Below are positions 17,089 to 24,333 of a stretch of 61,866 nucleotides of DNA, piece after piece. The DNA comes from Bacillota bacterium (GTDB lineage: Bacteria; Bacillota; Clostridia; Oscillospirales; Ruminococcaceae): NCBI GenBank assembly GCA_023391005.1, contig JAEWBS010000010.1, positions 1-61,866 of the forward strand, written 5' to 3'. Within the stretch, counting starts at the first letter, position 1, and every line of letters starts with the position of its first letter. The notes beneath the pieces were generated by a model. It did not search any database. It was not told the DNA's origin and was given only the letters and a program-made list of their open reading frames with translations. Made by a program: the position numbers and the translations under genes.

Positions 17089-18525
17089 CTAAGTGTTATC
17101 CTCATGCATTCTGCGTCGGATGACCAGCCGGAGCAGCTTTGAGCCGTTAAAGGGAATCAACGGGAACAGATAGTTCTGCCCTGTGATGGTGGGGGTGGTG
17201 GCGATCAGCACGAGTATCAGAATAATGCCTAAAATATAACCCCAAAGGTTAAACAGCGCCGTAGATACCAGTAGCATCATGCGGCAGAGCTTGACGGCAT
17301 AGCCCAATTCAAAGCTGGGGGAGGCGAAGTTTGCCACCGCGACAAATGCCATATACAGCAGCACCTCAGGCACAAACCAGCGTGCCTTAACCGCAAAATC
17401 GCCCAGAATTAACGCTGAAACCACCGAGAATGAACTGCCCAATGCGGCGGGTGTGTTGAGTGACGCCTGCTTCAGGCAGTCGATAATCAGCTCGACGATC
17501 ATCAGTTGAAAGAAAATAGGTACCTTATTCATTTCTAAAACGCTGATAAAGTCGATGGAATTGGGAATCCAGTCCGGATTCTTAATGAAGAGAAACCATG
17601 TCGGAATCAGCAGCATGGTCAGCGCGTGAATGATATAGCGCACAATGCGCAGATAGGTGCCGATTAACGGTGGAAAATAGTAATCGTTGGTGTCCTGAAA
17701 AAAGTCAAAAAAGGCGGTTGGCAGCTCGATGACAGAGGGGGAGCCGTCGACTATCAGCAGGATACCACCCTCGGTTACGGCGGCGGCAGCGGTGTCGGGA
17801 CGCTCGGTATAGCGCACCTTAGGGAAAGGATTGTACCACCGATGCGGCAGCAGCGCTTCGGTCAAGCTTTCCTGTGCCATGGCGAGCGTCTTAACCTTGA
17901 GGTTATCGAGTTTTTTGGCTAGATCATCGACGATCTTCTGATCGGCCCGCCCCTGTAAATAGCACAAAACCACGTCGGTCTTTGAGATGCTGCCGACGAT
18001 GTGGTTTTGCACCGTCAGGTTCGGGTCCTTGATATGGCGGCGGATCAGCGCGGTGTTTAAAAGCAGCGTCTCGCAAAAGCTATCGCGCGCGCCGTGCATA
18101 ACGCGGTCGCTGTCCGGCTCCTGTAAAGAGCGGGTCGGGGCGGTACGTACACCGATCAGAATGACGTCGGCAATACCCTCTATTACAAGGGCTACCTGAC
18201 CCGATAGCACCTGCGGAATAATCTTCTCAAGCTCGTTGGCGCTCTCCACCTCGATATAGGGAATATACTGATCCATAAAGCGCTTGACGTCGATTTGTTT
18301 TTCAAGCTCTGCCGGTTTTATTGCCAAAATAGCGCTCAATATTTTTTCCATGATATCGTCTTTAACAAGACCTTGGGTAAAATAGAGCCGAGCGCTTCTG
18401 GGGCCGAAGATAAAATCGCGTGCGACCAAATCAAAGCTTGCATCCACCCGCAGCTTGGTATCAAGCATTTTTGTTGTTTCAAGATATTGCTTTTTTTCCG
18501 GTGTCAGCTCCGCTTGCTTTGCCAT
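17089..18525 (-). CDS. GerA-family spore protein, SpoVAF-like
   Basis: This 478-residue membrane protein belongs to the GerA family. These are A subunits of spore germinant receptors, or SpoVAF, a subunit linked to dipicolinic acid release. The soluble N-terminal half (about residues 1-270) contains GARDSFCETLLLNTALIRRH and PFPKVRYTERPD. Several membrane helices follow, with LNTPAALGSSFSVVSALILG and the C-terminal TITGQNYLFPLIPFNG. The wording EGGILLIVDGSPSVIELPT and QDTNDYYFPPLIGTYLRIVR favours SpoVAF over a nutrient receptor. No B or C receptor subunits or other spoVA genes are nearby. ATG follows GGAGG. Confidence 0.82.
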   Translation of the reverse strand: MAKQAELTPEKKQYLETTKMLDTKLRVDASFDLVARDFIFGPRSARLYFTQGLVKDDIMEKILSAILAIKPAELEKQIDVKRFMDQYIPYIEVESANELEKIIPQVLSGQVALVIEGIADVILIGVRTAPTRSLQEPDSDRVMHGARDSFCETLLLNTALIRRHIKDPNLTVQNHIVGSISKTDVVLCYLQGRADQKIVDDLAKKLDNLKVKTLAMAQESLTEALLPHRWYNPFPKVRYTERPDTAAAAVTEGGILLIVDGSPSVIELPTAFFDFFQDTNDYYFPPLIGTYLRIVRYIIHALTMLLIPTWFLFIKNPDWIPNSIDFISVLEMNKVPIFFQLMIVELIIDCLKQASLNTPAALGSSFSVVSALILGDFAVKARWFVPEVLLYMAFVAVANFASPSFELGYAVKLCRMMLLVSTALFNLWGYILGIILILVLIATTPTITGQNYLFPLIPFNGSKLLRLVIRRRMHEDNT

Positions 18526-18693
18526 AAATGCCTCCGATCAATCGCGTGTTAATAAAAAGATTCATGCTGTATTATGCGCGATTTCAGGCAAGATATGTCT
18601 GGCCAGCGCATCTGCCCGGACAAGGTTTATGTTGTATTATTTTTTTGATGCTGGTAAAATATCACCATGATATTTAAAAGCGGGAGGGACGGC

Positions 18694-19635
18694 ATGGCGA
18701 TTAATAAATATATGCGCGCGGCGTTAAAGACGCTCTCTTACACCGAGCCCAGTATGCTCGAAAGCTATGAGATGATGCGCCGGCTAAATGCGCTTAAGGG
18801 TTATGGGCGGTCGATCAAGACCTGCTGCCAGTGGGACCATCTGGTGCAAAACGGCGATTACGACGTGCCTGTGCGCATTTTTTCGCCCGATCCCGGTCCG
18901 TTGGGCCGCCCAGTGCTGCTGTTTTTTCACGGCGGTGGCTGGGTGACCGGCAGCGTCGACGACTATAACGGTCTGTGCGCGTGGCTCGCGAAAGCCACGG
19001 GACAGATTGTTGCATCGGTGGATTATCGTCTGGCGCCCGAGCATAAATTTCCGATAGGCTTAAGCGATTGCTATGCAGTGGCGCAATCGCTCTTTAAAAC
19101 CCCAAACATTTTGCGTGTCGAGCCTGAGCAGATTACGTTGATTGGAGACAGCGCGGGTGGTAATCTGGCTGCCGCCGTCTCGCTGATGGCGCGGGACAAC
19201 GGCACTTTTTATCCCCGGCGGCAGATTTTGATTTATCCTGCGACACAGACCGACTACTCAGAGCAATCTCCCTTTGCCTCGGTGCGGGCCTATGGCGCCG
19301 ACTATCTGCTGACCGCTAGACGGGTGGCTGAATATATGCAGCTTTACAGCGCCGCGCCCGAGGATCTGCAAAACCCCTATCTGGCCCCGTTGCTGGCTAA
19401 GGATTTGAGCTGTCAGCCTGATACGCTGGTGATTACCGCCGAATATGACCTGTTGCGGGACGAGGGGGAGGCCTACGCCAAAGCGTTAGCAGCGACGGGC
19501 AATCGCGCCATAACCCGCCGTATCCCCGACGCGCTGCACGGCTTTTTTATGTTGCCGCCGAGATTTAGGCATGTACGGCTGTGTATGGACTACATCAACG
19601 ACTTTATATCGGAAAAAGGAGCTGCCGCCCTGTGA
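18694..19635 (+). CDS. Alpha/beta hydrolase, hormone-sensitive-lipase type esterase
   Basis: This 313-residue predicted carboxylesterase or deacylase is cytoplasmic (no signal peptide). The oxyanion-hole motif FFHGGGWVTG is at about residues 80-89, the nucleophile elbow GDSAGGNLAAAVSLM at about 152-166, and the catalytic Asp and His are likely in YDLLRDEGEAYA and DALHGFF. The start at ATG 18694 is set by GGGAGGGA. The last bases overlap the next gene (GTGA), which in turn overlaps a third, so the three are translationally coupled. The substrate is unknown; context suggests acyl transfer or acyl-ester chemistry. Confidence 0.88.
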   Translation: MAINKYMRAALKTLSYTEPSMLESYEMMRRLNALKGYGRSIKTCCQWDHLVQNGDYDVPVRIFSPDPGPLGRPVLLFFHGGGWVTGSVDDYNGLCAWLAKATGQIVASVDYRLAPEHKFPIGLSDCYAVAQSLFKTPNILRVEPEQITLIGDSAGGNLAAAVSLMARDNGTFYPRRQILIYPATQTDYSEQSPFASVRAYGADYLLTARRVAEYMQLYSAAPEDLQNPYLAPLLAKDLSCQPDTLVITAEYDLLRDEGEAYAKALAATGNRAITRRIPDALHGFFMLPPRFRHVRLCMDYINDFISEKGAAAL

Positions 19636-20918
19636 GTAAACGTTCTGCTTCCGACTGGCGCAGGTTGGATAACGCCGCAAAGATATTCCCAAGCGCAACC
19701 TCCAAAGCCGATACTAAGGTGTTCCGATTTGCGGCTGAATTGACTGAGCCGGTGGATCAGTACTATCTTCAGGATGCGTTGGATCGCACGCTGGAAGATT
19801 TTCCGACCTTTCGCTGCGTTTTAAAGCGCGGCTTGTTCTGGTATTATCTTGAGGAAGCTAAGACCAGCTTTCTGGTACGGGAAGAGGACGCGCCCCCGTG
19901 CAGCACCATGTATCACGATTCGCGTTCGCCGCTTTTTAACGCGACCTTTTATCTGAACCGCATCAATCTCGAGGTTTATCATGTGCTCACCGACGGGGCG
20001 GGCGCGCTTCAATTTTTAAAGACGCTGACCTACAACTATCTGCTGTTGGCACATCCCGAGCTGGCCGGGCGTTGTTCCGCACTGGATTTTGACGCCTCGG
20101 TCGCGCAGCGCATGGATGACAGCTTCGCCAAATATTACACCGGCAAAAGCAATATCACCGCGGCGCTCGCCAAAAGCCGGGTGCCGGTCTACGGGCTTAA
20201 GGGGGCCAAAACCGCCGAGTGGCGGCTAAAGGTGATTGAGGGCGTTGTCCCGGCCGACAGCGTTGTTGCCTGTGCCAAGCGCATGGGCGTGACGGTAACG
20301 GCTTTTCTATCGGCGGCACTGATCTGCGCGATCAAAGAGGAGATGAGCGAGCGGGATAAGGGTAAAAGCGTCGTTGTATCGATTCCGATCAACCTGCATA
20401 AATATTTTCCGTCCAAAACGGTGCGCAACTTTTTTAGCGTTGTCAATATCGGCTATTGCTTTGAGGGCAGCTCCGACGCGCTGTTGGATGTCGCCGTCTC
20501 AATGCGCGACCGCCTTGCCGAAACGCTGAGTGGGGAATATCTGCAAAAGCGCCTTGACATGCTGGCGGAATTAGAGCACTGGATGGTGGCGCGCATTGTG
20601 CCGCTGTTTATTAAAAACATCGTATTAAAGCGGTTTTATAAGCGTTCCGAGCAGGAGTATACCACAACGCTATCAAACGTCGGTACGGTGGTCATGCCCG
20701 AGGAGCTGCGGCCCTTTATCCGACGTATCGACGTCATTAACAGCACCAAGGATATGCAGGTTTGTCTTTGCACCTACGAAAACGTTCTAAGCATCAGCTT
20801 TACGTCGCGTTTTTTAAGCAACGATATCCAGCGACGGTTTTTCCGCACGCTGAGCAGCATGAATATTCCCGTGGAAATAGTCGCGAACCGCTTTGAGGGA
20901 ATGGGGGAGAGCGTATGA
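19632..20918 (+). CDS. HxxxDG acyltransferase (alcohol acetyltransferase/condensation-domain-like)
   Basis: This 428-residue member of the CoA-dependent acyltransferase superfamily has the catalytic motif HVLTDGAGALQF (His-x3-Asp-Gly) near residue 118. A second structural motif of the fold, TTLSNVGTVVMPEEL, lies in the C-terminal half. Such proteins transfer acyl groups between CoA or carrier proteins and alcohols or amines. The start GTG 19632 follows AAAGGAG and overlaps the esterase stop by four bases; the end overlaps the following gene by four bases. No carrier protein or synthetase is present, so nonribosomal peptide synthesis is unlikely. The acceptor is unknown. Confidence 0.75.
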   Translation: MSKRSASDWRRLDNAAKIFPSATSKADTKVFRFAAELTEPVDQYYLQDALDRTLEDFPTFRCVLKRGLFWYYLEEAKTSFLVREEDAPPCSTMYHDSRSPLFNATFYLNRINLEVYHVLTDGAGALQFLKTLTYNYLLLAHPELAGRCSALDFDASVAQRMDDSFAKYYTGKSNITAALAKSRVPVYGLKGAKTAEWRLKVIEGVVPADSVVACAKRMGVTVTAFLSAALICAIKEEMSERDKGKSVVVSIPINLHKYFPSKTVRNFFSVVNIGYCFEGSSDALLDVAVSMRDRLAETLSGEYLQKRLDMLAELEHWMVARIVPLFIKNIVLKRFYKRSEQEYTTTLSNVGTVVMPEELRPFIRRIDVINSTKDMQVCLCTYENVLSISFTSRFLSNDIQRRFFRTLSSMNIPVEIVANRFEGMGESV

Positions 20919-21580
20919 AAACCTGTGTGCGATGCCGTGTGACGGTGACGGGCGGCTTTAGCAAATGCCCGCTGTGCCAGCACACACTGACCGACGACGG
21001 AGAGGGGCAACCCGATATTTTTCCGGTTATTGAAACGGTCGCTTATACCCACGGCGTGTTTTTTAAAATTTTAATGTTTGCCCTGATTGCTGTTTCGATT
21101 GTTTCGGTCATGCTTGATTTTATGATTCCCGAGCAGAATTTTTGGTCATTGCTAATCACGCTCGGAGCGGTCTGCGTTTGGGTGAGCGTGGTGGCGACGA
21201 TCCGGCGACGGGGTGCGTTTCACCGAAAGCTTATGGATATGGGTTTTTTAATCGGTCTGTTTTCGCTGCTGTGGGATCATCTCACCGGCTGGCACCGCTG
21301 GTCGATCGATTATGTAATTCCGATCACGTTCATCTGCTGCATGCTCATCGCGGCAATTCTGGGCTGGGTCTTAAAGCTGCCGTCGGAGCATTTTGCGGTT
21401 TATTTGCTGATTTTAAATCTGTGCGGAATGATCCCCACACTGTTTTTGCTGGCGGGCTGGAACAAAATACGCCTGCCGTCCTTTATCTGCGTCACCGTCA
21501 GCTTGCTGCTGTTCGCGGCGCTGCTGGTATTCCAGTGGCCGATGGTCAAAAACGAGGCTCGGCGCAGGCTGCACTTGTGA
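20915..21580 (+). CDS. Zinc-ribbon membrane protein (DUF6320-like)
   Basis: This 221-residue protein begins with a zinc ribbon, MKTCVRCRVTVTGGFSKCPL, and CPLCQHTL (Cys pairs near residues 4/7 and 18/21). Six or so hydrophobic segments follow, paired as short hairpins, and a basic tail, KNEARRRLHL. I believe the family is DUF6320, which sits beside alcohol acetyltransferase-like genes in other Clostridia, but this is from memory. ATG overlaps the preceding gene by four bases. It may anchor or supply the acyltransferase at the membrane; no function is established. Confidence 0.65.
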   Translation: MKTCVRCRVTVTGGFSKCPLCQHTLTDDGEGQPDIFPVIETVAYTHGVFFKILMFALIAVSIVSVMLDFMIPEQNFWSLLITLGAVCVWVSVVATIRRRGAFHRKLMDMGFLIGLFSLLWDHLTGWHRWSIDYVIPITFICCMLIAAILGWVLKLPSEHFAVYLLILNLCGMIPTLFLLAGWNKIRLPSFICVTVSLLLFAALLVFQWPMVKNEARRRLHL

Positions 21581-21732
21581 AAAAGCGCATCGTATTAAGC
21601 GCGTTTGGACAAAAGCGAAAAGCAGCGGCCCCATGGATAAAACATGGCGCAGCTGTTTTAGAATTTATTTATGCGATGGCCTTATCGCTTTAGCCTTATG
21701 CGAAAGAGATCAAGCGCTGAAAGGGGGTATTG

Positions 21733-22335
21733 ATGATGGACAACACATTGGCGTGCGTGTTGTTGGCCGCGGGTGAGTCAAAACGATTTAAAGGTGACAG
21801 TAAATTGACCGCGCCGTTTCGTGAAAAACCGTTGGTTGAGCACATTTTGGATGTGCTGCCGCAGGCGTTATTTTCTCAGTGTGTTGTAGTGACGGCCAAT
21901 GCCGCCGTACAGTGCATGGCAGAGGACAAGGGGTTTGAAACGGTGCGTTTGCAGGTGGATGCCCCCGATATTTCGATTTCGATTCGAGCGGGGCTTAAAA
22001 GCGTACGCCCCGATTGTACCGGCTGCATGTTTTTAGTCTGCGACCAGCCGCTTTTGCGTCGGGAGAGCATTCGGTTAATGACGGCGCTATTTATTGAAAG
22101 TACCGAGCGTATTATCGCGCTTGGCTACGGTGAGATGCGCGGAAATCCGGTGCTCTTTCCCAAAAGCCTTTTCGGGGCGTTAATGACGCTCCCGCTCGGG
22201 AAAGGCGGCAATTATATCATCGGCCAAAACCGCGAGCGTCTTTTGACGGTTCAAGCGTCTTGTGCGGAAGAGCTTTGGGATGTTGATACGGTGGAGGATC
22301 TTGAGCGTATGGGTGGTCTCGCATTAGATCTTTAA
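21733..22335 (+). CDS. MocA-like molybdenum cofactor cytidylyltransferase (MobA-like NTP transferase)
   Basis: This 200-residue nucleotidyltransferase has the signature VLLAAGESKRFKGDSKL at the N terminus, MFLVCDQPLLR in the middle and RGNPVLFPKSLFGAL near residue 138. This is the MocA pattern. MocA adds CMP to molybdopterin to give the cytosine dinucleotide form used by xanthine-dehydrogenase-like enzymes. Such an enzyme is encoded 5.4 kb downstream (27704-31293), which supports the call. The C-terminal DVDTVEDLERM is typical. ATG 21733 was chosen after GGGGG; ATG 21736 is equally possible. A terminator follows. Confidence 0.78.
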   Translation: MMDNTLACVLLAAGESKRFKGDSKLTAPFREKPLVEHILDVLPQALFSQCVVVTANAAVQCMAEDKGFETVRLQVDAPDISISIRAGLKSVRPDCTGCMFLVCDQPLLRRESIRLMTALFIESTERIIALGYGEMRGNPVLFPKSLFGALMTLPLGKGGNYIIGQNRERLLTVQASCAEELWDVDTVEDLERMGGLALDL

Positions 22336-22394
22336 AACGTTGCTTAAAAGAAGTTCTGGAATATAGCAATAGGCCCTAATTATTTCAACGCGGC

Positions 22395-22425
22395 AAACGC
22401 CCCCGATTTTAATCGGGGGCGTTTT
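22395..22425. terminator. Bidirectional terminator between convergent genes
   Basis: AAACGCCCCCGATT (22395-22408) pairs with AATCGGGGGCGTTT (22411-22424), giving a GC-rich stem followed by Ts on the plus strand and preceded by As. It separates the MocA-like gene from the convergent lyase gene. Confidence 0.85.
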
Positions 22426-22513
22426 TCGACTTTTAAATAATCGTGGGTAACATATGCGTCGCTTCTAAATAGACGTGCGCTTTGTCTCTTTGGAAGCGGT
22501 GTTTCAGCGCTGG

Positions 22514-24016
22514 TTATTGGGTGACAATATTCAGCAATGTTCCGTCCGCGATAATGCCATACGCGGCCTGTATCATCTCGGTGATGTTGCGGTCGTGATC
22601 ATAAAACTCGACCTTGGCACGCAGCGCGTTAAATACGGCGCCGCTGTATTTGCCAAGTACGCGACCCTTGCGGTAATCAACGGCCTGTGCGGCATGAATC
22701 AACTCAAGTGCGAATATGTAACGGAGATTATCCAAAATTTTATCCAGCTTCTGAACGACATACGGCGCGTTGGTCGACATATCCTCCATGCCGCCGGCCA
22801 GACTGAAGGTGTCCATTGAGGCCGGGTTGCACAGATGGCGGATTTCAGCATCCAGCGCCGTGAAGGTTTTTTGAACCGTGCAGAATCCAAGCACATCGAC
22901 CGAGGGACTAAGGAATCTGGGCAGCTCGGTAAAGGTCGGATCCGAAAGCTTGATGAGTCTTAGGCAGCTCGCCTTTGACATATGCGACAGTGCGACCGAG
23001 AGGCTTTCAAAGCCTAAGACCCAGTTGAGCGGTTCAAAGTTGGCGGACGGCAGAATGGTGCGCTCTTCAAGCAGCAGGCAGGGGTTGTCGTCGGTGGTGT
23101 TGAGATGGGTTTCCAAGCGCTCCTTAGCATAATCGAGCATTTCGCGCACCGCGCCGTGAATCTGCGGAACATTTCGGTAGCACAGCGGATCGTGTACCGC
23201 CTTGTGGCGGTCGGGTGCATAGACAAAGCTTCCTTCAAGATAGTTGCGAACAAGCGCTGCTGCTTCACGCTGGCCTTTATAACGTCTAAGCTGGTGGGTA
23301 CGGTCGTCGAGCGGCGTGACATTTCCGTTAAATCCTTCGAGCGAAAGAGCGTAAATTGCATCGGCGATCTTTAGAAAGCTTGCAAGGTCATTGAGCAGCA
23401 GCGCGCCATGACCCGCACCGACGGCGTTTGAGCTGACGATGGCAAGGCCGTCCTTTGGGCCAAGGCTCAGCGGTTTTAATCCGGTGAGTTCAAAAGCTTC
23501 GGACGAAGGCATGATATTTCCGCCGAATTCAACCTGTCCTTCACCGATGATGGCCAGCCCAATATGAGAAAGCAGGCCGATATCGGCTTGGCCAACCGAA
23601 CCGCGCATCGGAATCAGCGGATGGATGCGTCTATTGAGCATCTGCACATACATTTTGGGAATTTCGGGCGCTGTTCCGCAGCACCCCGTCAGCATAGCGT
23701 TGAGCCGTGCGGTCATAATCGCCCGGCACTGTTCGCGGGTGGCCCACGGTGAAATACCAATGCTGTGTGAGCGTATCAGGTTACAGTTATATTGCTCAAA
23801 GAATTCTTTAAAAACCTTTTTGTCTTTGTTCCAGCCCACTCCGGTATTAAATCCGTAAATGGGAAAATCGGCATCCACAAGGTCGAAGACGAGTTGGCGT
23901 GCGTCAACAACGCGTTTTTCGGCCTCCTCTGAAATTTCAACTGTGACAAGGTCCCGTGCAATGGCAGAAATCTGTTCGATGGTCAGATCATTGCCATTCA
24001 AGATTATCTTTTCCAT
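22514..24016 (-). CDS. MIO-less aromatic/histidine ammonia-lyase family protein (A)
   Basis: This 500-residue member of the histidine/phenylalanine ammonia-lyase fold keeps Tyr54 (IYGFNTGVG), His84 (LIRSHSIG), an Arg (CYRNVPQIHG, Arg281) and an MED acid motif. The MIO-forming Ala-Ser-Gly is missing: GSVG (139-142) is followed by QADIGLLSH instead of ASGDLAPLAH. Ser195 replaces the active-site Asn that precedes GT in true HALs. Without MIO the enzyme cannot eliminate a poor leaving group such as ammonia in the usual way. As I recall, ergothionase, which removes trimethylamine, is a MIO-less relative. ATG 24016 follows AGGAGG. Confidence is high for the family and low for the substrate. Confidence 0.8.
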   Translation of the reverse strand: MEKIILNGNDLTIEQISAIARDLVTVEISEEAEKRVVDARQLVFDLVDADFPIYGFNTGVGWNKDKKVFKEFFEQYNCNLIRSHSIGISPWATREQCRAIMTARLNAMLTGCCGTAPEIPKMYVQMLNRRIHPLIPMRGSVGQADIGLLSHIGLAIIGEGQVEFGGNIMPSSEAFELTGLKPLSLGPKDGLAIVSSNAVGAGHGALLLNDLASFLKIADAIYALSLEGFNGNVTPLDDRTHQLRRYKGQREAAALVRNYLEGSFVYAPDRHKAVHDPLCYRNVPQIHGAVREMLDYAKERLETHLNTTDDNPCLLLEERTILPSANFEPLNWVLGFESLSVALSHMSKASCLRLIKLSDPTFTELPRFLSPSVDVLGFCTVQKTFTALDAEIRHLCNPASMDTFSLAGGMEDMSTNAPYVVQKLDKILDNLRYIFALELIHAAQAVDYRKGRVLGKYSGAVFNALRAKVEFYDHDRNITEMIQAAYGIIADGTLLNIVTQ

Positions 24017-24069
24017 GATACGCCTCCTGTTAGTTTGTTTAGGTAAATTATTCAATGTTGTTAAGTGCA

Positions 24070-24098
24070 ATTATAATCAGATTAATATGTTAATACAA
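24070..24098 (-). promoter_or_regulatory. Candidate promoter for lyase A
   Basis: On the minus strand TTGTAT (24098-24093), a 17-base spacer and TATAAT (24075-24070) read toward the lyase starting at 24016. Confidence 0.5.
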
Positions 24099-24243
24099 TC
24101 GAAAAAAGTCAAGATTATTGTCATATTTTGAATTTTCGTGAATATATATTATCTAAAACATATATTTTTATTTAAATTAACTAATAAATTGTTTCTAAAT
24201 AATGTAATTGTTAAAACTACACAATATTTACTTAAAAATATAG

Positions 24244-24272
24244 TTGATTAATAAGTTGATATATTTTATTAT
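24244..24272 (+). promoter_or_regulatory. Candidate promoter for lyase B
   Basis: TTGATT (24244-24249), a 17-base spacer and TATTAT (24267-24272) read toward the lyase at 24334, in strongly AT-rich DNA. Confidence 0.4.
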
Positions 24273-24333
24273 ACATGTTATTTTTAAGTAAATTTTAAAA
24301 TTAAACGTCAAAAAGCAAAAAGGAGGCATCAAG

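Larger units (their letters stand above)
24017..24333. other. AT-rich divergent promoter region between the two lyase genes
   Basis: This very AT-rich 317-base region separates the start codons of the two lyases. It contains one candidate promoter for each direction (24070-24098 minus, 24244-24272 plus). No gene is seen. Because of the base composition other -10-like sequences are abundant, so the promoter choice is tentative. Confidence 0.55.

Noticed and set aside
19632..20918. A nonribosomal peptide synthetase condensation domain.
   Set aside because: The HxxxDG motif is shared by stand-alone acyltransferases, and no adenylation, carrier or thioesterase modules are nearby.
21142..21693. 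A 183-codon plus-strand frame overlapping the zinc-ribbon membrane protein.
   Set aside because: It lies mostly inside the better supported gene at 20915-21580 in another frame and lacks domain features.
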